This document shows, piece by piece, positions 8,560-17,370 of a stretch of DNA of 24,707 nucleotides. The stretch spans positions 1 through 24,707 of the forward strand of contig UQHH01000040.1 of NCBI GenBank assembly GCA_900540865.1, given 5' to 3'. This stretch comes from an uncultured Oscillospiraceae bacterium. Lineage in GTDB: Bacteria > Bacillota > Clostridia > Oscillospirales > Acutalibacteraceae. The position numbers and the translations under genes are program-made. The notes under the pieces are model-generated. The model ran no database searches. It worked only from the letters and a program-made list of their open reading frames with translations, and was not told where the DNA came from. The first letter of the stretch is position 1; each line of letters starts with the position of its first letter.

Positions 8560-10801
8560 TGAGCTCACTCCCCTTTTCTGAAGTCATGGACAGGGCGTAC
8601 AGCTTACAGGCCCCGCGCCCCTCCAGCCGTACCCGCAGGTATTCGCAGCGCCGCGGGAGAATCGGGACGGTTATCGTCCGTTTCTCCTTTTCCACCGTAC
8701 GGTATACCGTTTCCCATTGCCCGCCGTCCTGCTGCAGGCTGATATTGACACTCCCCTGTACCGTCAAGCGCAGCTGAAGCTTTGAGATATATTTTTTGTC
8801 CGTGCTGTCTTCGTATAAATCTCCCGTTTCAGCAAACCACGCAAACGCGTCTTCAATGCTTCTGATTCCATTTGCCACTGTAAAATCGTTGCGTCCGCCC
8901 ACGGAATACAGCGTATCGTCCTCAATAAAGTAGAGCTGTTCCCGGCAGTTGGCAAAGGCGCTGATACGCGCCGCGTCTTCCTTTGTCCATAATCCTTTCG
9001 ACGTATCGTAACAATAAAGGAACCGCTGCATTTTATTCTCTGAGAAGAGCGATATGTAGTATTTATCCACCTGTCTGCCCGCGATGGCACGGGAGAAGCT
9101 TTCGTCCCCCAGGCTGCCGGATATCCTGCGTGCTGCATTGCCGTCATACGCGTAAACTCCGTCCACCGCCTTGTAATAGCACACGCCGCCAATCAGGCAA
9201 AGGCTTTTTCCGCTGCCCTGCTCCACACCCTTCTGCTCATAGGAAAGGATTTGAAAGTTCTGCGGGCGCGTCCCGTAGATTTTAAATATCGTGTTTTCCT
9301 TGAAGAAGGTCGGTACGCCGTTCTGGACGCACGCGCCTGTAAAAATCCCCGCAACGCCCACACTGGCCGCATAGCTTGAAATTGACGTTTCCTCATACTT
9401 GCGCCAGTTCTTAAAATCGCCGAGCGCGCTGCAGTAGATTTCGTTCTTTACCGAGTTACAGCCCCAAAGCCTGTTCTGGTATCCGACGACATACTCCATA
9501 TCGGGCGTGGAGCGCTTGATGGCAAAGCCCGCGGCGTCGAACCGGGTAAACTCGATGTTATCCTCCGCACTGTTGTATGTATAAGAATCGTTGTCAAGCT
9601 TTGCGTTGATGAGCAAAACGCCCTTTTTTTCCTCCGCGTTCGAGAATTTCTGCATCAGCACCTTTTCCACACAATGCCACCCGTTTAGGGGTTCCAGCCT
9701 GCCCTCCAGCCCTTTGAATTCCACGTAGTCCCCTTCGCTCAAAAAACTCAGGTCGCATTCCTTCCCCGTGTCGTCCTGGATGGCAACCAGCAGGTAATAG
9801 TTATCGACCCTTGTCAGCGAAAGCTTCCTGGTTTCGAGTTTCACGCCGTTTTCATGCGTCTTCAGGCCGGTTACCTGATACAAAACGGACGGAGTCTGCG
9901 CAACGCTGACAAACACATCCCCGTTTACTCCCGAAGATGCCACGGTTCCGGTCAGCGTTTTGCTGTTGTCCGGCTCATACAGGTTTGCCTGATGGATGGT
10001 ATTTTTGTTTCCGTCAAAATTGAACGGAACCTTAAACAGGCGCAGCCGATACCCTTTTTTTGCCTCAAAGGCATTTTCCATATGCTCTACCTTTTTTTCC
10101 GGTGCCTCGGTATTCACATACACCTTATCGGGGAAGACAAAAAGGTTTGCCCCCATCAGGACCATCTCACGTTTTTCCTGTTTCTTCTCATCTACCGTCA
10201 GGTTATACAAATACCGGCTTTTGTCGTCTGTCCAGTACGCGACTGCAATCTGGTTGACACCCGCCGGGATTTCTATATAGTCCTTTCCAACCGTGTCATA
10301 GGTGAGCAAATCGCGCACCCACGTGCCGTTTTGAAACAAGCCGACACGGACACCGCCTCCCGCCCCGGAATACTGCGACGTAAACTTCCAGCTGCTTGCG
10401 TCGATTTTGTCGCCGGGACTGACAGACAAGATTTCAAAGCTGTCAAGATACGGGTTTTGCGTCAGGACGCCATTGACGTAATACTTGCCTTTTGTAAGCT
10501 TGTCAGTATCATAGAGGTTCGTTTTGATGGGCGGCAGTTCTATCTCATCTTTTCCAATATGCAGTATATTGTCTGAAATCCAGTACAGGCTGTCTGTCCC
10601 GGCGGCAAAGCCGCTCAGGCTGCGCAGCGTGCCCCCGACCCCGCGTTTTTTCCTGGTGGACAGCACCGGGTAATCGTCACACGCCATATTTCCCATATCG
10701 GAAAAGCTGCCGGCGGGGACGGCTTCCCTTTGGCATAATCCTTTGAAGGTATCGATTGTCAGCTTGCTTTGCTTCAGCTGGTTCAATACAGGCAGAAACA
10801 T
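8552..10801 (-). CDS. Large head-completion / DNA-stabilisation-like tail protein (749 aa)
   Basis: The ATG at 10801 has GAGGTGAT eight bases upstream at good spacing. A GTG at 10810 and ATG at 10807 also lie in frame but overlap that site. The protein is mostly beta, with repeated short Gly- and aromatic-rich strands (LYWISDNILHIGKDEI, NRLWGCNSVKNEIYCSALGDFKNW, GGVCYYKAVDGVYAYDG) suggesting a beta-propeller in the middle and a beta-sandwich at the C-terminus. The connector precedes it and the ejection-type genes follow, the place where P22-like phages encode the gp10-type plug that closes the head and anchors the tail. The assignment rests on fold impression and order rather than a signature motif. 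Confidence 0.8.
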   Translation of the reverse strand: MFLPVLNQLKQSKLTIDTFKGLCQREAVPAGSFSDMGNMACDDYPVLSTRKKRGVGGTLRSLSGFAAGTDSLYWISDNILHIGKDEIELPPIKTNLYDTDKLTKGKYYVNGVLTQNPYLDSFEILSVSPGDKIDASSWKFTSQYSGAGGGVRVGLFQNGTWVRDLLTYDTVGKDYIEIPAGVNQIAVAYWTDDKSRYLYNLTVDEKKQEKREMVLMGANLFVFPDKVYVNTEAPEKKVEHMENAFEAKKGYRLRLFKVPFNFDGNKNTIHQANLYEPDNSKTLTGTVASSGVNGDVFVSVAQTPSVLYQVTGLKTHENGVKLETRKLSLTRVDNYYLLVAIQDDTGKECDLSFLSEGDYVEFKGLEGRLEPLNGWHCVEKVLMQKFSNAEEKKGVLLINAKLDNDSYTYNSAEDNIEFTRFDAAGFAIKRSTPDMEYVVGYQNRLWGCNSVKNEIYCSALGDFKNWRKYEETSISSYAASVGVAGIFTGACVQNGVPTFFKENTIFKIYGTRPQNFQILSYEQKGVEQGSGKSLCLIGGVCYYKAVDGVYAYDGNAARRISGSLGDESFSRAIAGRQVDKYYISLFSENKMQRFLYCYDTSKGLWTKEDAARISAFANCREQLYFIEDDTLYSVGGRNDFTVANGIRSIEDAFAWFAETGDLYEDSTDKKYISKLQLRLTVQGSVNISLQQDGGQWETVYRTVEKEKRTITVPILPRRCEYLRVRLEGRGACKLYALSMTSEKGSELNG

Positions 10802-10806
10802 CTCCA

Positions 10807-11175
10807 TCACCTCATAATATTGATAAGCTCCCGCTGCTTGCCGCGGTGTGTGCGCATATATTCCTTCTGGAACGCTTCAAGCGTCTGGTTATAAAGCGCC
10901 ATATCGTTATTAAACCGGTCGATTTCCGAAAGGGTAAAATCGATTTGCGCAAACAGCCAATAAAGGTAAAGCGAGCTGAAGGCGTCATCCACCAAAAGCT
11001 GCGCCGACATGTCCGGCCCGTACTTCTCAATCGGCCGAATGCTTCCCTCAAAGTCACAAAAAAACGTATCGTAAAGGTTGCGGTCAAGCTCTGAAAGCCA
11101 TGCCACCTTCTGCTCTTGTGTAATTGTGTTCGGTTTTAGCTCGTCGCACCGGTTGATACATGTCCTGATATCCAT
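10807..11175 (-). CDS. Head-tail connector / adaptor protein (122 aa)
   Basis: The ATG at 11175 follows AGGAGG with ideal spacing. The sequence begins MDIRTCINRCDELKPNTITQ and continues with WLSELDRNLYDTFF, a pattern common in small clostridial phage proteins placed after the capsid gene and annotated as connectors. It appears all-helical, as P22 gp4-like adaptors are. Its stop lies just upstream of the next gene's start and its last codons contain that gene's ribosome site, so the two are coupled. An intrinsic terminator lies between this gene and the upstream capsid-linked gene, so its expression is probably lower than that of the capsid. Confidence 0.75.
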   Translation of the reverse strand: MDIRTCINRCDELKPNTITQEQKVAWLSELDRNLYDTFFCDFEGSIRPIEKYGPDMSAQLLVDDAFSSLYLYWLFAQIDFTLSEIDRFNNDMALYNQTLEAFQKEYMRTHRGKQRELINIMR

Positions 11176-11195
11176 AAAATCCTCCTAATTACAAA

Positions 11196-11219
11196 AGGGG
11201 CAAGCGTGCGCCTGCCCCT
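11196..11219 (-). terminator. Intrinsic terminator after the capsid genes
   Basis: Read on the minus strand, a 10-bp stem (AGGGGCAGGC with GCTTGCCCCT, one G-T pair) closes a 4-nt loop and runs straight into TTTTGT. It lies inside the virion operon, between the 83-aa gene and the connector. It probably lets capsid, scaffold and related genes outproduce the downstream tail genes by partial read-through. Confidence 0.8.
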
Positions 11220-11224
11220 TCCCG

Positions 11225-11476
11225 TCACGAGCTTTCCGCAAGCTCCTCAATTTTCACTTCTACCTGTTCCCGCTGCTCAATCGCGTTCTTGACGGCCTCC
11301 GCGATATGCGGCTTTACTTCCACCCATTTCCCACGCTTGATTGTGCAGGCGTCGCCGTTGACGGAAACGAATACCGGAGACTTGTCCTTGCTGTCCATTG
11401 GTATCTTGATTTTCACCCTCTTTTCCGGTTTAGGTGTCTGTTCGGGCTCTGTTTTTGTATTTTTAGCTTCTGCCAT
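11225..11476 (-). CDS. Small capsid-associated protein (83 aa)
   Basis: The ATG at 11476 follows AAAGGAGG. The N-terminal third is Lys/Glu/Pro-rich and probably disordered. The rest (VKIKIPMDSKDKSPVFVSVNGDACTIKRGKWVEVKPHIAEAVKNAIEQRE) is a small beta-rich unit ending in a helix. Similar short proteins, with the VFVSVNG...I.RG..VEV pattern, commonly follow the major capsid gene in Firmicute phages. Their function is unknown; head decoration or a structural accessory role is possible. Its position directly after the capsid gene and before the terminator suggests high expression. Confidence 0.75.
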   Translation of the reverse strand: MAEAKNTKTEPEQTPKPEKRVKIKIPMDSKDKSPVFVSVNGDACTIKRGKWVEVKPHIAEAVKNAIEQREQVEVKIEELAESS

Positions 11477-11491
11477 GGATTTCGACCTCCT

Positions 11492-12742
11492 TTAATTTGC
11501 TTTTGCGGAATCGCTGTACTGGGACAGGCTTTCTACGCGAACCAGGTATTCATCGGAAAGGATGTCCGCGCCCTTTGTTGCCTTCCAGCCGACAGAACTG
11601 ATACGGTCGAGCTCGTCGTTATAGCCGAGCGGCTTTACGATATGCTTCAGACCTCCGTTTTTGAGCTTTGTCTTCGCATAGGCATGCGCGCCTAAAATCA
11701 GCGTACTGAAAATTGCCTTGCCCTTCGCGCCGTACTCTCCCGGATATATTTCCGTCCCCACCGCCGCAGTGACAGTGCGGTCGAGTGTAAGCCTCGCGCT
11801 GCCGGCGCTGCCGGAGGTGCAGGAGGATACCGTGTAGATTTCATCCCCAAGCTGCACTTTACGCTCCTTAACCTTCAGCGCGTCCTCCGCCGTAATGCTT
11901 TCATTCACCGTAATCTCCGCGGCCGCGGACACCGCCGTCTTTACAGTCAGGTTTCTGGTTTTGGAAGTCAAATCCTCCGCGCGCATAATTTTGGCCTCGC
12001 TCGATTTCACAAAGCGCACATTGCCAATCATGCCGATTTCTCCACGGAAATAGTTCTCCGGCTTTGCGTATTTTATGACGTTGACCCATTCGTCCTTGAA
12101 GCGCATCAAATCGTAGGCCGCGTACGGATGGATAATCCCGACATAGCTCCCGTTAATCGGCTCCGCGTTCATTGCTTCCAGCTGCGCCTGGCAACGGAAA
12201 ATCACGTCGGGCGTCAGCCTGCAGTCCTCCGTGAGCTGCGCACGGCTGAGCACCTCCGTGCCGTCCTCCTTCGGCGCGTAAAAAACGTTATAGCCGCTGT
12301 TTAGGACCTCGCGCGTAATCGTGTCGAGCGTCCTGCCCGCCTGTGAGCCGAGCAGCTTCGTCTTCTGTATGACAATCGGGTCGGCCGCCGTCATCTGGAT
12401 GATATCGGACGATTTGATGTAATCGCCGTACTGGTGCACCTCACCCTTGATGGCGGATACGCGCAGCTTGTTGCCCGCCTTGGTCACGCCCTCCACGAGC
12501 GGCTCCGTCGCCTTTTCGAGCGAGCTGAATTTACGGTATTCGATGGTAGAGCCTGTACCGTTTGGGATATCGTACGCGTCTCCGAACTGGTCGTGTACCA
12601 GGTTCGGTTCCGCGTTGTCAATCAGCCTGGTGTTATAAAACTCCTTGATGTCCGGCGTCATGCTTTCCTGTGTGGACACCTGGACGTCGCTGTCGAACAG
12701 CCTCAAATCGAACAAAATATTTTCAAATTCCATTTTTTCCAT
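11492..12742 (-). CDS. Major capsid protein, N4-gp56-like (416 aa)
   Basis: The ATG at 12742 follows AGGAAGG with good spacing. Size, place after the scaffold, and features such as EFYNTRLIDNAEPNLVHDQFGD, GSTIEYRKFSSLEKATEPLVEG and the late FSTLILGAHAYAKTKL fit the N4-gp56 family of HK97-fold capsid proteins. Between about residues 270 and 335 there is a Thr/Val/Ala-rich stretch (LTVKTAVSAAAEITVNES, ARLTLDRTVTAAVGTEI) that looks like an inserted surface domain. The N-terminus carries FDLRLFDS at residues 11-18, closely like the start of the scaffold, and is a predicted site for the Prp-like protease encoded two genes upstream. Capsid identity is strong; the cleavage is inferred. Confidence 0.9.
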   Translation of the reverse strand: MEKMEFENILFDLRLFDSDVQVSTQESMTPDIKEFYNTRLIDNAEPNLVHDQFGDAYDIPNGTGSTIEYRKFSSLEKATEPLVEGVTKAGNKLRVSAIKGEVHQYGDYIKSSDIIQMTAADPIVIQKTKLLGSQAGRTLDTITREVLNSGYNVFYAPKEDGTEVLSRAQLTEDCRLTPDVIFRCQAQLEAMNAEPINGSYVGIIHPYAAYDLMRFKDEWVNVIKYAKPENYFRGEIGMIGNVRFVKSSEAKIMRAEDLTSKTRNLTVKTAVSAAAEITVNESITAEDALKVKERKVQLGDEIYTVSSCTSGSAGSARLTLDRTVTAAVGTEIYPGEYGAKGKAIFSTLILGAHAYAKTKLKNGGLKHIVKPLGYNDELDRISSVGWKATKGADILSDEYLVRVESLSQYSDSAKAN

Positions 12743-12763
12743 ATGTACCTTCCTTTCTTTTGC

Positions 12764-13612
12764 CTAAAAAAGCTTCTCCCCCTCCAAAATGCGGCGCTCC
12801 CAATCTTCGCGCTGCGCTTTGGTGGAGTTTTTGACGTCGAGCTTCCCCTTGACTGCCGCAGGAGCGCCGGCGGCGCTTTCAAGCGGACGGGAGCCACGCG
12901 CCTTGATGTTTTCCGTCACGCGCCGCTGCGTGTCGTGCACGGCGGCCTCGATGGTACCGGCCTGAATCTCGTCGAAATGACAAACCTTGTACGCCGTCAT
13001 CACATCTATCCCCTTGGAAAGCAGGCCGGAAAAGTTCTCGTTTGCAAGCTCCGCCTCGAAATCGAAGCCGGGGAACGTCTGCTTCACATCCTCACTCTGG
13101 CGCATCCATTCGCCGAGCACCTGTTCACGGTGCGCCTTTTCCTGCTGTTCCTGCTGCGCACGCTTGAACCGTTCGTTTTCAAGCTCAAGCTGGCGACTGC
13201 GCATAAGCTGTTCCGCGCTTATCCCCTTTTCAACCGCCTGCGCTTCCACCCAAGCCTTGTCCTCGTCGAGCGCTTTCTCCAGCGCCGCCGGGTCGTTCAC
13301 GCCGTAACGGAGGTAAAGCCGGTCAAGCAGGGCGCCGTGCTGCTTTTCAAGCGTTTCCTTGTCCTTGCGCTGTGCGGCAACCAGGTCTTCCGTCTTTTTT
13401 CCAAATTGCTTTTTGTACTTTGTTTTAATCAGCTGCTCAAATTCAGCATCCGGGTCATCCTCCTGCTGTGCCGCCGTCCGCTCTCCTTCCGGCTTCGCCT
13501 GTTCGTTTATGGGTGCAGGCGGCATGTCCCCGCCTTCCCCTTCTGCTGCCGGTCCCGTGATAACAGGGGCCGCGCCCTCGTCGAACAGTTGTAAATCGAA
13601 AATCATGTCCAT
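12764..13612 (-). CDS. Capsid scaffolding protein (282 aa)
   Basis: The ATG at 13612 follows GGAAGGAG. The protein is acidic, very rich in Glu, Gln, Lys and Ala, with a Pro/Gly-rich N-terminal arm and a long coiled coil from about residue 55 to 190. It has no catalytic motif and lies directly upstream of the major capsid gene, the usual place for scaffolds in tailed phages. Residues 5-11 read FDLQLFD, nearly the same as the FDLRLFD near the capsid N-terminus. That suggests both are trimmed by the same protease during head assembly. Confidence 0.85.
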   Translation of the reverse strand: MDMIFDLQLFDEGAAPVITGPAAEGEGGDMPPAPINEQAKPEGERTAAQQEDDPDAEFEQLIKTKYKKQFGKKTEDLVAAQRKDKETLEKQHGALLDRLYLRYGVNDPAALEKALDEDKAWVEAQAVEKGISAEQLMRSRQLELENERFKRAQQEQQEKAHREQVLGEWMRQSEDVKQTFPGFDFEAELANENFSGLLSKGIDVMTAYKVCHFDEIQAGTIEAAVHDTQRRVTENIKARGSRPLESAAGAPAAVKGKLDVKNSTKAQREDWERRILEGEKLF

Positions 13613-13645
13613 AAAAATCTCCTTCCCTTCGTTTTCTGCAAAACG

Positions 13646-14020
13646 CTAACGCATCTGCCTGCTTTTATTGTAATCGGGCAGTTTTTTACATGCCCCCCTC
13701 TTTTCGGGAAAATGAAAAATTTTTATATAATCCGGGTAATTTTCCGCAATTCCTTGCAGGCCGTCTGCGATTGTCTGGAAAATTTCGTTCAAAATCCGGT
13801 TTTCCCCGCAGTACCAGACCGTGCTGTCCCCGCTGTTAAGCCGGACATAGAAACCGGCAAGCGCCCCGGAGCCTGCTTCTTTCCGAACCCGCAGGCCGAG
13901 CGTATTTACCAGCGCGGAAACACCGGCGCACACGATATCGTTCCCGGGGAAAAAGCCCGCGTGTCCTTTGATTGTGAGGGAACGGCCGTCCTGTTTTTCC
14001 TCTATCGATACTGTAATCAT
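13646..14020 (-). CDS. Prp-like cysteine protease (probable prohead protease, 124 aa)
   Basis: The GHAGF motif (His20) followed by DIVCAGVSALVNTL (Cys31) matches the catalytic His/Cys arrangement of the Prp family. In Firmicutes that family cleaves the N-terminal extension of ribosomal protein L27 after LQFF. The gene lies between portal and scaffold, where prohead proteases are encoded. It starts inside the portal stop (ATGA overlap), so translation is coupled. Its likely substrates carry an LQFF-like motif near their N-termini: FDLQLFD in the scaffold and FDLRLFD in the capsid protein. The family call is strong; use on the phage's own capsid is inferred. It could also cleave host L27. Confidence 0.88.
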   Translation of the reverse strand: MITVSIEEKQDGRSLTIKGHAGFFPGNDIVCAGVSALVNTLGLRVRKEAGSGALAGFYVRLNSGDSTVWYCGENRILNEIFQTIADGLQGIAENYPDYIKIFHFPEKRGACKKLPDYNKSRQMR

Positions 14021-15924
14021 TTCGGGCTGGACACCTCGCTTGCGCGGCGGCGCGCCTTATCCTCCGGCGTGTTCCCGCTTAAATCCTCGCCGATGCTGTT
14101 TGTCGCCGTTGTCTGTCCGCTGTAACCGGAGGCCGCGGCCGTCCCGCCTCCGGGCTGTACCGCTGCGCCTGCCTGCGGTTTTTCCTGCCCGGTCATTGCG
14201 CCAACGGCTGAAAGCAGGCGGGCCATCTGTTCCTGCATGGCCTGGAGCTGCTGAGCCATCGTGCCGTTTTGCTCGATTCTTCTGCGGATGTTGTCTTTCC
14301 CCTCGAACTCCATCATCTCGAGCGCGGTCAGTGCCTGGTCTGCAAGCTGCGGGTTGAAAAAGCCCCTGCCAAGCATTTCCTTTGCGTCCTCGTTCTGTGC
14401 AATACGGTTGAACGGATTCTTTTTCTGCGCGCTGACCTTGATATCGAATACAGGAAGCCGCTGCGCTGTTTCAATCCCAAAGGCATTATCTGTCCCGCCC
14501 GGATTGATTCGTGAGTTGTCGTATTCTACAAATTGCATATCGCCGGACTTGCCTGTGATGCGGAAGCTGCGCCGCTCGCTGTAGAACTGGCGGACCAGCT
14601 CGATAATCAGGCAGCATTCCTGCTCGAACGCGTTAAAGCTCCCCTTGTTGAGGTCGCGGCTGAGCTTGCTGCCCGCCTCCTGCAGCGCGGCAATAGCGCT
14701 TGCCGCCGTAACGCCGCTGGTTGTTCCGCCCTGCGCGAAATCACGGTTGCCGCTTGTTTCCTTGAGCTCGTCCACCTTCAGCTGGTAGGCGGTGAACACA
14801 CCGCTGCCTATTGGGTCGACGCGGATCGGCTCCATGTTTTGCGTCGAAGCGCCCTTTATGTTGACAAACGGCTTGCTCGTGTCCGCAAAGTCGTCGAGAT
14901 TGACGCTGCCGCCGTTTTGGACGAACCACCGGGGCTTACTTGTAAGCGCGGCGTTCTCCAGAATAATCTGGTTGAGCTTGTCGATATAAATCTGGCAGTC
15001 CTTCGTCACATCGATATAGCCGAACCCGACGGGCATATCCTTCTCCGGAAACAGCACGTCGAGCACAAACGGGTATTTCCCGTGCTCGTACAGGCCGCTT
15101 GCGCTGTATTCCTCTTCGTTTTCCGTTGCGAACAGCACCGTGTCCCCGGCATATTTGCAGTAATGCAGGACGCTTTTCCCACCATGCGCCTGCTTGTAAT
15201 AGCAGTCGACTACATAGGATTTTTCCGTCGTATCGATGTCCTCGTCGTGAATGTACCGGCTGAGCGTAAAATCGGAGCCGCCGAGCCGTTCCCTTACTTG
15301 TGGGTAGGATTCCTTCAGCGCGTCGTTGTCACAGAGGCTCACATAGAACAGGTACGGGCTTTCCTGAATGTCGCTGACGCCCGGTTCCCAGAAGAGGTTG
15401 AGCAGCTCGCACTGCCGGATTTCTATATCGCCCAGCCCGTTCAATTTTTCCGGGTTCCAAAAGATACCCTTGACGCTCGTTCCGTTCTTGATTTTGTCGT
15501 ATGCGGCGTTGGAGTATACCTTTTCGTAATTGTTCTGTTCCAAAATCACGGGCAATATCTCCGTAAGAATTTCCGCGTCTTCCCTGTCGTCGTCCGCGCG
15601 CGGCAGGACGTTTGGTTCGGGATAGCTGTCGCGCATGTCGGCGTGCTTGTTGATGATATTGTTGAACAGCCAGGCCGACGCCGGTGTAATGCGTTCCTTG
15701 CTGTTTGGCTGGACCTTCTCGCGTATTTGCTCCCAGTGGCGCATTTTCCACCACTGCTCGTTGTCAATGATACGGTTGTCGAGGTTCGCCTTCCCCTTCT
15801 GGTACCGCAGCAGGATTTCTGTAAATTTGTGCAGGCGCTCGCTGTCGACCGGAAGCGCACGCGGCGGCCCGGACGGCTGCAAGGCGCCGCTTTCTCCTCT
15901 GTTTTCCTGAATTTTTTCTTCCAT
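14017..15924 (-). CDS. Portal protein, P22-like (635 aa)
   Basis: The ATG at 15924 follows AAGGAG at good spacing. It lies directly downstream of the large terminase and its length suits P22-type portals. Recognisable stretches include WKMRHWEQIREKV, ITPASAWLFNNIINKHADM, IFWNPEKLNGLGDIEIRQCE and FGYIDVTKDCQIYIDKLNQ, with a GGTTSGVTAASAIAALQEAGSKLSRD motif (about residues 400-425) common in these portals. The C-terminus has helices, then a Gly/Ala/Gln-rich disordered tail. The portal is the dodecameric DNA entry and exit channel at one capsid vertex. The gene overlaps the protease gene by 4 nt. Confidence 0.9.
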   Translation of the reverse strand: MEEKIQENRGESGALQPSGPPRALPVDSERLHKFTEILLRYQKGKANLDNRIIDNEQWWKMRHWEQIREKVQPNSKERITPASAWLFNNIINKHADMRDSYPEPNVLPRADDDREDAEILTEILPVILEQNNYEKVYSNAAYDKIKNGTSVKGIFWNPEKLNGLGDIEIRQCELLNLFWEPGVSDIQESPYLFYVSLCDNDALKESYPQVRERLGGSDFTLSRYIHDEDIDTTEKSYVVDCYYKQAHGGKSVLHYCKYAGDTVLFATENEEEYSASGLYEHGKYPFVLDVLFPEKDMPVGFGYIDVTKDCQIYIDKLNQIILENAALTSKPRWFVQNGGSVNLDDFADTSKPFVNIKGASTQNMEPIRVDPIGSGVFTAYQLKVDELKETSGNRDFAQGGTTSGVTAASAIAALQEAGSKLSRDLNKGSFNAFEQECCLIIELVRQFYSERRSFRITGKSGDMQFVEYDNSRINPGGTDNAFGIETAQRLPVFDIKVSAQKKNPFNRIAQNEDAKEMLGRGFFNPQLADQALTALEMMEFEGKDNIRRRIEQNGTMAQQLQAMQEQMARLLSAVGAMTGQEKPQAGAAVQPGGGTAAASGYSGQTTATNSIGEDLSGNTPEDKARRRASEVSSPK

Positions 15925-15936
15925 ACTCTCAGCTCC

Positions 15937-17370
15937 TTATAGCTTATACAGGCCGCTGTAACGGCTCTTTTTCGGTAATAAATCAAGGGGATCGTCCCAG
16001 TCAGGCACTGCCAATACGTTTTTGCGCGGGCTGATTGGGTTATTCATCAGCACATACCGGCATTCGTCGTAAATGTGGTCCTCCTGCGTCGTGTCTACGT
16101 CCTCCGCCTTCTTTTCGTCGTAAACGAGGTTCGGGATGGTGCGGATAAACTGCCGGCAGGTGTAGAATACATAGAACATCGCGCGGCCGTCACCGTCGAA
16201 GGCAAGGCGGTGATGGTACTGCATCTTTCCTGGAAGGCGCGTATTGTCGCCCGGCTCCCAGTAAACGCCCTGCTGCGCCATCAAATCGGCCACCGACGTT
16301 CCCCTGCTCTTGTCAAAGATACTCGGGTCCGCTATTCCGATAATCTGACGTCCCCTGAGGTTCCTGTCCGTTTCTTCATACGCGCGGATTTCCGCTGCAA
16401 TTTTGTCTACGCTCCACTTCACGCCCTCGTTCGAGGTTCCCGTGCAGCCATAAAGCTCCGCGATGCGGTAAATGCAGCCGTCTTCGTCCGCCGCGTACCA
16501 CCCGACAGAGAACGGCTTGCTGTACCCAAAATCAAAGCCGCGGTAAACGTTCCAGTGGAGTGGGATTTTAAACGGTGCAATCACATGTGTAAAGCAGCCA
16601 TCGTCGTAATGCTCAGGGTCATCCCGCCATTCGGTGAACACCTGGCCTGCGAACGTGTCCCATTTGCCGTAAAGCAGGGCGTTTCGCTGGTTCTCCTCCA
16701 TACCGGCAAGCCTCGCGAGATACTGCGGGTTATTCTCGAGCATAATTGGGTTATCAAAAATTTTGCTTGGGACAAACACGCTGCTGCTCCATTTTGTAAT
16801 TTTCTTACCGTCCGGCGTGACTACCGGAAGCCTTCTCCAATACGTCTTCTGCGGCCAGGCTACGTCGATAAAGTAGGATTTGACCCAGCCGTGGCCTACT
16901 CCGCCGGGGTTTGCCGTGGTGCGGATATAGCTTTTCGTGTTCGGGCCGCTTGCGCGGTTACGGGAACGCATGTAGTCGTACTCGTCCCACATGAAATGCG
17001 TCAGCTCGTCGATGCCGACAAAATCGAACTGCAGGCCCTGATAGTTGTATTTTGCCTTGAAGTTCGACATATGGCCGAAATAAATTTTCGCCCCGCTGGG
17101 GAATGTCCACACATGCTTGCTGTCGTTGAATTTCGCCCCAGGATAGGCACGTGGATAGATTTTAAAGCATTTTTCCATGATTTCAATGAGCTGCGGGAAC
17201 GTCTTGCGCAGGATAATCCCCTTATAATTTGGGACATTTACCTGGCGCAGGGCTTCCGCGACCAAGTACTCGCTTTTTCCGCCGCCAGCCGCGCCGCCGT
17301 ATAATCCTTCATCCTCTCCGCGGCGCAGCATCTCATACTGCTTTGGCTGCGGTTTCCATACGACGTTCAT
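15937..17370 (-). CDS. terL: Terminase large subunit (477 aa)
   Basis: Walker A is GGAAGGGKS at residues 25-33 and Walker B is FDFVGIDEL with Asp121-Glu122, giving the packaging ATPase. The C-terminal nuclease half is marked by the conserved Asp in RGFDFGYSKP, then IGIADPSIFD and a late acidic cluster (DHIYDECRYVL). Length is normal. The ATG at 17370 overlaps the small terminase stop by 4 nt. With the small subunit it docks on the portal, cuts concatemeric DNA and pumps it into the prohead. Confidence 0.95.
   Translation of the reverse strand: MNVVWKPQPKQYEMLRRGEDEGLYGGAAGGGKSEYLVAEALRQVNVPNYKGIILRKTFPQLIEIMEKCFKIYPRAYPGAKFNDSKHVWTFPSGAKIYFGHMSNFKAKYNYQGLQFDFVGIDELTHFMWDEYDYMRSRNRASGPNTKSYIRTTANPGGVGHGWVKSYFIDVAWPQKTYWRRLPVVTPDGKKITKWSSSVFVPSKIFDNPIMLENNPQYLARLAGMEENQRNALLYGKWDTFAGQVFTEWRDDPEHYDDGCFTHVIAPFKIPLHWNVYRGFDFGYSKPFSVGWYAADEDGCIYRIAELYGCTGTSNEGVKWSVDKIAAEIRAYEETDRNLRGRQIIGIADPSIFDKSRGTSVADLMAQQGVYWEPGDNTRLPGKMQYHHRLAFDGDGRAMFYVFYTCRQFIRTIPNLVYDEKKAEDVDTTQEDHIYDECRYVLMNNPISPRKNVLAVPDWDDPLDLLPKKSRYSGLYKL

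Noticed and set aside
9854..10576. Rightward 240-codon frame within the stabilisation protein gene
   Set aside because: It is antisense to a well-supported gene, with no start signal and no recognisable domain.
12434..17304. Long rightward open frames opposite capsid, portal and terminase genes (12434-13594, 14533-15942, 16075-17304)
   Set aside because: They are antisense to well-recognised virion genes, lack ribosome sites, and have Val/Leu/Arg/His-rich composition typical of reverse-strand shadows of GC-rich coding sequence.
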